16,546 bases of DNA from Chromera velia (taxonomy: Eukaryota; Sar; Chromeraceae): contig JAHBMJ010001382.1 in the NCBI GenBank assembly GCA_018398765.1, positions 15,001 through 31,546 on the forward strand. The letters are read 5' to 3'. The notes beneath the pieces are model-generated. The model searched no databases. It was given only the letters and a program-made list of their open reading frames with translations, and was not told the origin of the DNA. Shown piece by piece: positions 8,280 through 16,546 of this stretch. Each line of letters begins with the position of its first letter. Within the stretch, counting starts at the first letter, position 1. The position numbers and the translations under genes are program-made.

Positions 8280-8414
8280 GAGCTCTACATGACCATTCAG
8301 GGCGTCCAAAACTGGGTTGAGGTCTCCTGTCAGGGGGTGTACTACATGTGCCTCAACCTCTGGCACCGTAACGACCCTTCCTGGCGACCGATGCCTGTTC
8401 CATTCCTCCCATAA
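8277..8414 (+). other. In-frame TGA followed by 44-codon extension of the RING frame
   Basis: After TGA (8277-8279) the RING frame runs from 8280 to TAA at 8412-8414. The predicted residues are protein-like, with three Trp and a segment NDPSWRPMP that echoes KDPSSWRFF of the main ORF. Possible explanations: a CGA-to-TGA nonsense mutation, stop readthrough, a tiny GT...AG intron (8274-8300, 27 nt, frame-preserving, removes the stop), or chance. I cannot decide between them. Confidence 0.45.
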
Positions 8415-9481
8415 AAGATCGAAAATTGGGATGCATGGGGCGGGAGGGGGGGAGCGAGTGGGAAAGGAATGAAGGGAGAAAACAAAACAAAAGTCCTCCC
8501 ATGAACGTTGCAACAGAAGTGAACTGTTGTGTGACCCACATTTGTACAGCAGAAGTGCCTCGCCTTTTACTGGTGCCACCGTTCCCCTGATGTGTTTGCC
8601 TTCTGCAACCGTTTGAAACAGCTTTTGGTAGTGGAAGAGGGGGGGGAGAGGGTTGATGTAGGAATTATGTGGCACAGTGGGGGGGGCATAGGGAATGACG
8701 TGAAAATGACTGAGCAGCAACAAGCAGGCGTCGATAGGAAAGATAGAGGTGTAAAGGCTTGGAATTGGTGGGTGGAGTGGGACAACCAGTAATGGAAGAG
8801 AAGGACAGAGGCGCGGGAGGGAACAAGGTCTGTCCCTTCCACACACACGATGCCGATGTACACAAATTGACGGTGCCGTGCCGCTGGGTGAATGACGCAA
8901 GTGAACACGCGTCCGTCCGAGCTAGCTATCGGACGAAGGGATACCCAGTTGGATTCCTCTTCCCACAAGTGCCTGCCTCTCTCTTTTGCTCTTCGATCTG
9001 TTCGGCCTGTCTGTATTGTCCTTGACTGCCAGCCAATCGAGGTCCTATTCGGTCAGTCAAGCAAGAGCACTCACTCGGGAACACCGATGGAGTTAAGTTG
9101 GGGGGGGGGGCATCGACANGGGGGGGAGGACGGAGAGGGGGAACATGCAAAGGAGTACGTCCGCGGGCGCTGCCGAGAAGGAAGTCCTCGATCAACGCAG
9201 TGGTTGGTTTGAGTGGCACCGCTTCCCCTGGCTGGTCCTGAATCGATCAGCCTGGCCCTGCATGGCTGTAGAGAGAGGGGGGGGGACACCCGCCACGCAC
9301 AAATTCAAGCATGAGCTAGGAGCGAGGCGCACGCAGTGGGGGGGGTCAAATGCGGGGTAGAGGATAATAGACGCACGCGCACTGTGGGGGGGAGGGGAAT
9401 GTGTTAGACACGAAAGGATGGGTGGATCATGTCCCCCTCAAGAGTGGGACTCGGAGAGGGTGCCCTCCCGTTTCTAGGTTC
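8415..9481. other. Non-coding region with repeated + strand G tracts
   Basis: No supportable gene. Eight runs of 7-11 G lie on the + strand (8446, 8639, 8679, 9100, 9120, 9277, 9338, 9386), with no C run of that length. Positions 8437-8452 fit a canonical G-quadruplex pattern (GGGG-C-GGG-A-GGG-G-GGG). One ambiguous base (N, 9119) lies between two G runs, which suggests a hard-to-read sequence. A long minus-strand open frame (7992-8900) overlaps the RING gene antisense and is treated as a shadow. Confidence 0.6.
8437..8452 (+). other. Canonical G-quadruplex motif
   Basis: Four G-triplets with one-base loops within 16 nt, 23 bp after the extended RING stop codon (8414), so possibly in the 3' UTR of that gene. 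Confidence 0.55.
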
Positions 9482-9917
9482 TCAGGCGTCATGACGAGTC
9501 GGTCGTTCCGTCATCCCTGGCTGTTACTGTTGTTATCTTCTCCTTTCAGCGAGTCAAAACTGCAGGTTTCGTCAGGCGTCATGACGAGTCGGTCGTTCCG
9601 TCTTCCCTGGCTGTTGCTGCTGTTTTCTTTTCCTTTCAGCGAGTCGAGACTGCAGATTTCGTCAGGCGTCATGACGCGTTGGTCGTTCCGTCTTCCCTGG
9701 CTGTTGCTGCTGTTTTCTTTTCCTTTCAGCGAGTCGAGACTGCAGATTTCGTCAGGCGTCATGACGAGTCGGTCGTTCCGTCTTCTCTGGCTGTTGCTGC
9801 TGTTTTCTTCTCCTTAAAGTTTCAGCGAGTCGAAACTGCAGATTTCGTCAGGAGTCATGACGAGTCGGTCGTTCCGTCTTCTCTGGCTGTTGCTGCTGTT
9901 TTCTTTTCCTTTCACCG
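9482..9917. repeat. 90-bp minisatellite, 4.8 units
   Basis: Units start at 9482, 9572, 9662, 9752 and 9848. The first three are exactly 90 bp, the fourth is 96 bp (a 6-bp insertion, TAAAGT type, near 9815) and the fifth is partial. Units 2 and 3 differ at only about two bases. The period is 30 codons, so both strands read as 30-aa repeats: + is hydrophobic (core PWLLLLFSFPFSES), - is hydrophilic (core MTPDEICSLDSLKGKEN). Each complete unit contains a pyrimidine tract ending in TTTCAG, resembling a 3' splice site. The 6-bp insertion introduces a TAA on both strands. No coding strand can be chosen from sequence alone. Confidence 0.85.
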
Positions 9918-10551
9918 GTGCTCGCAACCTGCATTCGCTTTTTGTGACTGACAACGGGGGGATGTTGGCGTTTGGGTCAACGTCGGGGGTTGGCTCGGAC
10001 TTCCTTTGTTTGAGGAGATCGATGATGATAGGAAGTGAGTGATTCACGGTTTGCCTGCGAACGCTGCGAACGGCCGGAAGCGGGCAGCACGGGCCGGTTG
10101 CAGGGAGGGGAGAGGGGCCGCGCGAGAGAGGTCTCCAGCTTTCGGCCGATCAGTGGTGCCAGGGAGAGGAACTAAGAGGGGGAAGGAGGAGATGGGGGGT
10201 CCGGGTAGACCAGGTGGCGGAATATATTAGGCTGTCTCACTCGCAGTAACGTTCACACTCCGGGGTGATGCTTTCCGACCGACCGACTCTCTGGTCAGTC
10301 CATGTCAGTCCTTTATGGTGCGTCTCTCTCTCTCTCTCCTAGGGGGATTGACTTAATAAATTACGATCCTATATCCCAATATGAAAGAATAGTAAACCAC
10401 AAAAAAAAATTTGTTTACTCGCTAATTATCATATCAAAAGTGTCAAGTGGAGCTAGTATGAGCTAGTAAAGCTGTTTTATGACGGTTTTGGTGATGATTA
10501 CTTCAAATTATTTAGAGATACCCCCCCTTAAACATGATGTCGCTTCTCATT

Positions 10552-10573
10552 GATTAGGATTAGGATTAGGATT
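10552..10573. repeat. (GATTAG)n hexanucleotide repeat
   Basis: About 3.7 units of GATTAG (TTAGGA in another phase). It resembles telomeric repeats but is neither TTTAGGG nor TTAGGG, and the array is short. Confidence 0.75.
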
Positions 10574-10697
10574 TATGTCTGGAGGATTGGCCTCCCGCCC
10601 TAATGCCGAATGTCCGACGTATAGATTACGCGATTATAAACGGACATATTTCAAAGTTGAAAGCTAGGATCAATAACAAGCCGGCCGGTAGGAACAT

Positions 10698-10826
10698 GAC
10701 AGACAGACAGATGCAGGTACGCTCTGCCAGACACAGGAAGGCAGATGCAGGCAGACAGATGGCCTAGACAGACGGCAGACAAAAGTAGGGAGGCGGATGC
10801 AGGCAGGTGGATGACAGGCAAGCAGT
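10698..10826. repeat. Imperfect GCAGACAGAT-type tandem repeat
   Basis: Degenerate repeats of CAGA, GCAGATGCAGGCAG and GGCAG words over about 130 bp. Open frames across it are repeat by-products. Confidence 0.65.
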
Positions 10827-11239
10827 CTGCTCCAAATGCTAGCCTGCTATACTCTTCGTTGGAGAAGAGGGGCACTGGAGAAGAGGGGGAGGAGAAAGTC
10901 ACCGGAATGGTGTTTTAGAAACATCCCTAGCTTAGTTGCGTTCGTCCGTCTGTCGCAGTGGCTTTCTTTTGTTCTGAAAAGCTGTCTGCAGACAAGATAC
11001 TAAGATACACCAAAAGATCTCATATTAGCCGTGCGCTTGCATAACTTGGTGAATATACAGTGCGGATAGGGATTTTGGTGGTAGCTATGTGGGGTTGGGA
11101 AGATGGCGGGCAGAAAGAGTGGCCGATTCATCAAGTGGTCGACATTGTGGATCCGTAAAAAAAAAGTACAATCACTGGTTTTATAGAGAGTACTGGTTTG
11201 TCGAGCATTGCACACAGAGAGGGAAACAAAAAATATCAT

Positions 11240-11647
11240 ATGTTGGTACATTCATTCGAACGTTTAGATAAAGGACTTGATAAGAGTGGTGAAATAGAAT
11301 TTAAGCTCATGACTTTATCTCCGCCGCAGCCTCTCAATACCAATATAAACGGAAGGGGTCGGGGGAGAGGAAGAGGAGGAGGAAAAGGAACTTCAAGGGG
11401 GAGGGGAAGAGGAAGGGGAGGGGGGGGCAAAAGACGGGGGAAAGACGGGGGCAGCAGCAGTTCTGCTAAAGCTTCTGTGCCAATGGAAGCAATGGACTTA
11501 CTTCCTTGTAATCGGCTCGATACCGCCCCTCTTGCGGCTGTCTTTTTCTGGATTCATGAGGGGAAGCTTGCTGGCAAGCAGCTGTTTATGAAAAAAAGAG
11601 AGCTCGCACAGCTGGAAAGCGCTTTTCAAGAGCTCACCTCTGAATGA
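11240..11647 (+). CDS. Possible small RG/RGG-rich protein
   Basis: ATG at 11240 to TGA at 11645 gives 135 aa. The frame is open upstream only to 11159 and has no earlier ATG. Residues about 38-78 form a Gly-Arg-rich block (GRGRGRGRGGG type) ending in Lys/Ser, as in RNA-binding RGG motifs. The C-terminal 55 residues are of ordinary composition with a helix-like end. I do not recognise a family. The RG block is coded by a GGA/GGG purine tract, so it may be repeat-derived. The ORF lies within an AT-rich island (about 11160-12000), which suggests a separate origin such as an old mobile element, or the last exon of a gene whose upstream part is not visible. A neighbouring frame (11089-11271) overlaps and may indicate a frameshift. 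Confidence 0.35.
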   Translation: MLVHSFERLDKGLDKSGEIEFKLMTLSPPQPLNTNINGRGRGRGRGGGKGTSRGRGRGRGGGGKRRGKDGGSSSSAKASVPMEAMDLLPCNRLDTAPLAAVFFWIHEGKLAGKQLFMKKRELAQLESAFQELTSE

Positions 11648-12032
11648 CACTGATTTATAACATTTTGCTCTTTGTTAAAAGTGCATACAGGGGGGTTAGC
11701 AGAGGGTAAGGTCGGGGTTTATGGCTATTTACTCTAGAAACGTTATTTATTATGGATTATGCAATTATGAGGTGTTTTCTAATGATGTGAGGCGACTGAT
11801 CTTTGATGGTCATTTGCGCCAGTAATGTGAAGCATCTCAATATAAAGTAGACTTTGTTGGAAGTAATTAAAGCTAAAGATTCTAAAAAACTAGCTTTTAC
11901 ATGTATAGATGATTTATGAAGGTATGGTACTCTATATATTATGTCATAAAGCCTGGGTATAATAATTTAAGTCAATTCCGCTAGTCTCTCTCATTTTGCA
12001 AGGCCCCTTTCTTCTTTTTTGGGTCTCTTGCA

Positions 12033-12052
12033 GAAAGAAAGAGAGAAAGAAA

Positions 12053-12085
<33 letters not shown>

Positions 12086-12131
12086 GAAGGAAGGAAGGAA
12101 GGAAAGAAGGAAGGAAAGAAAGAAGGAAGAA
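12033..12131. repeat. (GAAA)n/(GGAA)n microsatellite
   Basis: About 100 bp of tetranucleotide repeats changing from GAAA to GGAA and back. The Lys-Glu-Arg (+) and Phe-Leu-Ser (-) open frames over it are artefacts. Confidence 0.92.
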
Positions 12132-12273
12132 TACTTGTCAGATTCACTTAATTTCCCTCTTGATCTCCTCATGCATTCAAGGAATTCACGTCCGTTCCTT
12201 CGTCTGCTCTGTTGCCTTGCTTGCCGCCGCCATGGCTGCATATGTATGTGTGCGCATGCATATGTATGCCTGT

Positions 12274-12274
12274 A

Positions 12275-12308
<34 letters not shown>
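12274..12308. repeat. Compound (TG)n-(AG)n microsatellite
   Basis: About eight TG units run straight into about nine AG units, preceded by a TGCGCATGCATATGTATG stretch. Confidence 0.88.
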
Positions 12309-12674
12309 TCCATGGACAAAGGTTTATTTGATCTCTTTGAGCCCAGCTCTCATGGGTCTTTCTTTTTGGTGGCTGTGCTACTATCTCGACTGGTATGTAC
12401 GTTTCGAATCATTCATTCAGGTGTAGGAGGGATCTGCTTGTCGTTTTTCCTTCTGGACTCTCAGTTGCAGATTGACGAGTTTAGATGGAGCGTTCTTCTT
12501 CTCAAATAAGTTCTCTGGCAGATAGGCAGCTTCCCTCTCAATAGCTGCGTGATATGACTTCCATTTTAATGCGCGTTGACTGTGTAGCGTCCGCTTTCAT
12601 ACTTGTGTATGACGTCTTTCCTTATCGTTCCTTGCATGCACGTTTTTATTTCTGTCTCTGTCTCTGTCGTGCAG

Positions 12675-13750
12675 CCGCGCTGTCAGCCGCTGTGACCTCT
12701 TTTTCCTCTGGCTCTGCTGCTATGATAGGAAGTGGCGGGGGGGCATGCAGGGGGGGCCACTTCATCGTCTCCTCCCCTCCCCGTGGTGGTGTCGATTCGG
12801 AGTGCTCACGGGGACTTTCTTCTCATGAATTCTTCTTTGTCTTCTTCGTCTACGTCTGCTGCGACTGCTAGTATCAAAAGTGAGAGGGGAGGTGGAATAG
12901 CGGACAGTCATGTTGCGTTGTCATCATCAGATTTGAGTGCAGATGGAGGAGAGGGAGGGTCAGGGTGGGGGCCGGGTGGAGAGCTTCAGCCTGAGGCGGC
13001 AGGCAAAAAGCTCCAACCTCTTGGGGGAAGGGTGCAGTCATCAAAAAGGAAAAAAGACAACCATTAGGGACAGAGTGTCCGCATCTGGAACCGCCTCTGT
13101 GGTTCCAGCTTCCCTTCTCGGGGAGAGGGGGGCGGCAGACGCATTGGACATGATTCCTCTTCTGCCATTGCATCTGCTTCTCTCCCCCCGAGCAAAGTGC
13201 AACAGCAACAGCAGCAGGGAGCGGAAGGAGGAGAGGGTGTGAGTTTTGAGACCTTCCTACCCTCAGCAGCTGTAGTGGTAGCACAACTGGAAGAAAGAGA
13301 AAGAGACAGCCAACAAGAAAGCAAAAGAGAAAAAAAAGGGGGGGATAATAGCCGTAGTCTTGTTGTCACCCCCTGTCTGCCGGACTTTCTTCTGCAGCAT
13401 CTTCTGCTTCTCCTGGGCCTGGCAATACGGTCTCAGGAGCACTCCGTTCCCTGCAATCTCTTCCGCTCATGTGGTCCCCTCATGGTATGGGGGCCTCTCC
13501 AATTCAAAGCGCCTTGCTGGCACCCCCCTCATCCCTGGACCTCGCACCTCTGGCTCTCTTTTTGCCCCCAGTAGGTCCTGCAGCTGTAAGTGTCAACACA
13601 ATCACAGCTATCATGGGGCCCACATCTTCCTCTGTTACGCCCCCCGCGCAGTCTGGTGCTACCCCTGCAGGCACTTCCCCTTCTTCACCAAAAGGCTCTG
13701 CTTCTGCTGAAATCCGAATGACAGAAAAGGGACAGAAAGATACAGAGTAA
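12675..13750 (+). pseudogene. Ser/Ala/Gly/Pro-rich 3' exon with frame breaks at homopolymers
   Basis: A good acceptor (pyrimidine tract, GTGCAG ending 12674) precedes a stretch coding for low-complexity, disordered-type protein. Composition shows which frame is coding in each part: 12675 to about 12750 in frame 2 (Ala/Ser), 12757-13055 in frame 0 (Ser-rich, ending SSKRKK), about 13055-13127 in frame 1, about 13132-13370 in frame 0 (a six-Gln run, then LPSAAVVVAQLEERE), and 13374-13750 in frame 2 (Pro/Ser/Ala-rich, TAA at 13748). Frames are numbered by start position modulo 3. Each switch coincides with a homopolymer: G7 (12737 or 12750), A6 (13050), G6 (13127), C5 (13369). Either this is a decayed gene or the assembly has single-base indels in homopolymers. 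No known domain is visible. It may be the last exon of a regulatory or nuclear protein, which is a guess from composition only. Confidence 0.45.
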
Positions 13751-14209
13751 AAGCAAAATTGTGCAGTCTTGTTTTCAAAAAGTCGCCCGCACAGGCAAAA
13801 AACCTGTACCGCAAACTGTTTACGTAATGATCAATCGATTATTATAAATTGTATATGAAAGACTGCAATCAATCAACTCTCACTGATGATGCTGCAGCCC
13901 GCTGACCCGGCAGACTCAGAGCTTAAACAGGCTTCAAACGGAGGCTATATATTATTATTCTAACCAATTTAAAAGAAAAAAATGGATTCAATTTCTTTCT
14001 CTAAGCCCTCTCTACCTAGTTCTATAAGTGATACCTAGCAGTGGACCGCGAAGATTCCCGGAAGATAAAATCCTATCCTATCCTATCGTAGAAACAGCCT
14101 GGCACTGTTAAAGTAGGCAGCTGCATATCAAAAATTTAGATAAAATTCAGTAACTATAAATACAAGCAATTTTATTTAAATCGCTCTTAAATTCTAGCCA
14201 AAAATGTAA
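13751..14209. other. AT-rich spacer between the Ser-rich exon and the LINE
   Basis: No gene seen. It holds a short (CCTAT)3 repeat near 14071-14087 and AT-rich DNA with GATCAATCGATTAT-type words. No endonuclease domain of the downstream LINE is recognisable here, so the LINE seems 5'-truncated or decayed at about 14210. Confidence 0.5.
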
Positions 14210-16546
14210 ATACCTAGGCAACAGAACAAAAAGAAAAGAAGAAAAGATAGACAAAGAAAGACAAAAAAGAGGGAAAAGAGAAAGAAAAACAAGAAAAAAG
14301 AAGATCAAATTAAGCCAAGATGGAGGGGAACGCTCACAAAGGAAGGAGAGGAGAGATATCTCCAAGAGCTTCAGAAAAGAGTGAAGGAGGAAAAAGTGAG
14401 TGAGGTCTTTTAGAAAGCAATGGATATAGAAGAGGGAGAAGAAATAAAGAAAGACTTGCTCAACGAAGCATACCAGAAATTCCAACATATCAGAGAGAAA
14501 ACCTTCATGTGGGTAACAAGGAAGGAGAAGAAAGAAGAAAGAAAAAGGGAGAGGAAAGAAGAGCCAGCAGAAGCGCTGAGAGGGGAAGGAAGAAAGCAAA
14601 TAAGAAAACTCAGAAGAATAGAGAGAAAAGTGAGAGAGGAAATCAGAGGCCTGAAAGCAGAAAGAGAGCAGAGGGATGAACGAGAAAACGAGAGCAGCAC
14701 CTCAGCTCAGGAAGGAGAAAGATTGAGACAGGCATATGAGGAGAGGAGAAAACAGTTAGTCATGATAGAGAGAGCGCTGAGAAACGCGGTGACGAGAGAG
14801 CAACGGAAGGCAGAAAAGAGAAAGGTGGAGAACATAAGAGCCGAAATAAATGAAGGAGGCTGCTGGAAGGTGTGGAGGAGACTCGGTGAGGAAGACAGGA
14901 GGGCAGCACCAAGAAAAACAAAAGACAACATGACGACCCAGCAGGTAGCAGAAGGTTTCAAACAAACGTACAAGCTGCCAAAGGAAGAGAAAGAAGAGAG
15001 AAAGAGGGAACAAGAAGGAAAAACGACAGTGAGTAGAGCGATTAGGGAGAAAGGATGGCACATAGTAGAGGAAAAGGAGGTAAAGAAGGCAATGAAAAGA
15101 GTAGGCAACCCCAGAAAGGCCGCTGGGAAGGACGGAATGCCCCCAGGAATGCTGAGAACGATGGAAAAATTGACTGAGCTGGTATTTTTGTATGTTTTGT
15201 TAATTAAATTAAATGTTGCATATCGTTTTGGCTGGTGGCCGAAAGGGTGGAATGACTTGCCGGTGACGGCCCTTCCAAAACCAGGTAAGTCACTCGCACT
15301 AATTGGGGGATAGAGGGGAGTGCACCTGGTGGTAGCAGATGCGAAATGGGGGGACATGATCATGAGAACAAAGGTGGAAAAGGAAGCCAAACAGACGCCA
15401 TGGCAGTTTGCATACAAGAGAAAGACAGGCACATGCGATGCAGTTTTTTTTTTGCTGTTCGTTATTGCTCGAATGGAAGTGCTCAGTGTTGCTTTTGTTG
15501 ACTTCACACGGGCTTTTGACGAAGTGAGGCTGGAAAAGTTAAAAGAGAAATTGAGAAAGGCAGGGGTGGAGGAAGGTCTAATCAGATGGGTTGAGGCCTC
15601 TCTGGAAAAAGTGAGGACACGGGTGAAGGGAACGAGCATGTGGTATCTGGAAGACAAAGGACTCAAGCAAAGAGGCCCGAGCGGCCCTTCCCTTTACTCT
15701 GTGTACACACATGACTTGCCAGAGGAAGTAAGAAAGAGGAGAGGACAGAGACAACAGACTGACAGACAGAGGCGAAAGGTGCCGGTAGGAGAAAACGGGA
15801 GGTGGGTCGATTTCCTTGCCCCTCTGTTTGCAGATGACACAACACTCCTCAAATTCTCAGATAGACAGTTGAACCTTCTTTTTTCGAACCTTGTAGCCTT
15901 TGCAAAACCTCTTCGTCTTCTATTCTCTGACAAGTCGAGATTGGTCCGGTTTGGCCGCATCGCATCAAAAGAGAAAGAAGAAGTTAGACTGGGGGAGATA
16001 GTGATGAAAGAAGCAAGAGAGCAACCCTACCTAGGACTAGTCCTATCCGCCGACTGCAACCTAGAGACCATGATGAAAGCGTGGTCAATCAAAGCAGAGA
16101 GATGCATGCAGGGACTGATGGGGAAGATAGGAAGGGAGGGAGGGATTCCACCTGCTGATTGCTTCAATATATTTAAACAGACAGTGCGCGCCGTATGGTT
16201 GTATGGATATGAAATCCATGTATGCCCAGATAGCGCATATGCAGAATTTGACGAGAAGCAAAGGAGATTTGTCAGGTTTGTTTTGCGTTTGAGAAAGAAA
16301 GAAAATTGTGACACGCTGATGATCGAAGGAGGTTTCATTCCGATCGATCTCGAAGTGGCTTCCAGAACGATCTGGTGGGCAGAGAAGGCTTTAAAGGAGA
16401 GAAGAAACGAAGCGGTAGGGCAGGCAATCCTCACATGCCTAAGAGAGGGGGTAGAGAACGAAATAGGGGGGGGGAGAGGAATGCATCCTTTTCATCTTTT
16501 CCCTCATCTGAAGCAATGTGCACAGGCACTCTACACAGACAGAGGA
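14210..16546 (+). mobile_element. 5'-truncated LINE (non-LTR retrotransposon), continues past window
   Basis: A non-LTR reverse transcriptase frame occupies the whole stretch and runs off the right end. No AP-type endonuclease or ORF1 is visible upstream, and no 3' UTR or poly-A tail is reached. The RT order and motifs (see the coding entry) are of the LINE type, not the LTR type. The clade cannot be assigned by eye; Jockey/CR1-like order is possible. The element has the same + strand purine bias as the LTR element's internal domain. Confidence 0.85.
14210..16546 (+). pseudogene. LINE reverse transcriptase (ORF2-like), two in-frame TAG codons
   Basis: One frame is open from 14210 to the window end (779 codons) except for TAG at 14411 and TAG at 15311; from 15314 it is unbroken for 411 codons. 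The first in-frame ATG is 14420. The N-terminal third is a very basic, coiled-coil-like linker that includes PRWRGTLTKE. RT motifs in order: AGKDGMPPGML (15122), LPKPGK (15269), FAYKRKTGTCDAV (15407), VDFTRAFDEV with catalytic Asp at 15500, LYSVYTHDLP (15692), FADDTTLL (15827, catalytic Asp pair at 15833/15836), YLGLVL (16028), then a thumb-like part with WLYGYE (16196). The second TAG falls where RTs have Tyr of the YRPI motif. The normally conserved PQG of the next motif reads KQR. Reverse transcription at a nicked target is the known role of the family; this copy is probably inactive. Confidence 0.85.

Larger units (their letters stand above)
9918..11239. other. Intergenic region with simple repeats
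   Basis: No supportable gene. It holds a GC-rich patch (10050-10200), a TC run (10323-10338), an AT-rich island (10340-10560), a GATTAG repeat (10552-10573) and a GCAGACAGAT-rich stretch (10698-10826). Short open frames here are low in complexity. Confidence 0.6.
11648..12674. other. AT-rich then microsatellite-rich region, no gene seen
   Basis: Positions 11650-12000 are AT-rich with no long open frame. A GAAA/GGAA array and a TG/AG array follow (listed separately). Positions 12400-12674 may be intron sequence, since a good 3' splice site (pyrimidine tract plus GTGCAG) ends at 12674. Confidence 0.5.

Noticed and set aside
7992-8900. 302-aa open frame on the minus strand
   Set aside because: It overlaps the RING exon antisense, has no motif and is Pro/Ser/His-rich. 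The + strand has the clear RING domain, so this is a shadow.
9401-9817. Hydrophobic membrane repeat protein
   Set aside because: The frame starts at GTG, the minus strand is equally open, and the repeat period alone explains the pattern; kept only as a minisatellite.
10552-10573. Possible interstitial telomere
   Set aside because: The unit GATTAG is not the usual TTTAGGG or TTAGGG, and fewer than four units are present.
14707-15666. 319-aa minus-strand open frame opposite the LINE
   Set aside because: It is the antisense of the purine-rich RT frame, giving Ser/Phe/Leu-rich sequence with no motif.

Overview
This window looks like nuclear DNA of a repeat-rich unicellular eukaryote. It shows GT-AG introns, dense microsatellites, a LINE reverse transcriptase, an LTR-flanked element and sparse genes. 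The palindrome GCATGC is clearly over-represented: I count 17 copies by eye against about 4 expected. TGCATG-type sites are known targets of apicomplexan AP2 factors. Together with the GT, TC and GATT microsatellites, this makes an alveolate (a coccidian such as Sarcocystis, or a chromerid such as Chromera) my best guess, at low confidence. I see no rRNA, tRNA, CRISPR array or bacterial operon.

Layout: positions 1-2596 are gene-poor and hold microsatellites, including a 62-bp alternating GT/GC tract. Positions 2597-6704 are best explained as one 4.1-kb non-autonomous LTR retrotransposon. Two 507-bp direct repeats begin TGTT, end AACA, differ at 15 positions (all transitions, 12 of them at CpG) and have 5-bp flanks that match at 4 of 5 bases. 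The internal domain is mostly an extreme purine-rich block with no recognisable gag or pol. Positions 6705-7523 are AT-rich, then non-coding with a strong palindrome. Positions 7524-8279 hold the best host gene: a two-exon RING-H2 protein of 219 aa with a tryptophan-rich C-terminal region. Its frame stays protein-like for 44 codons past an in-frame TGA. Positions 8415-9481 are non-coding with long G tracts, all on the + strand. Positions 9482-9917 are a five-unit, 90-bp minisatellite, and 9918-11239 hold simple repeats only. A possible small RG/RGG-rich ORF lies at 11240-11647 within AT-rich DNA. A GAAA/GGAA array and a TG/AG array follow. Positions 12675-13750 look like the 3' exon of a Ser/Ala/Pro-rich protein whose reading frame changes at homopolymer runs. 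From about 14210 to the window end there is a 5'-truncated LINE with a nearly full-length reverse transcriptase frame, broken by only two TAG codons.

The genes do not form a pathway or operon. The window is an accessory, transposon-rich stretch with one convincing host gene. The most informative parts are the LTR element with its methylation-like decay pattern, the RING gene with its in-frame TGA and in-frame intron, and the decaying LINE.
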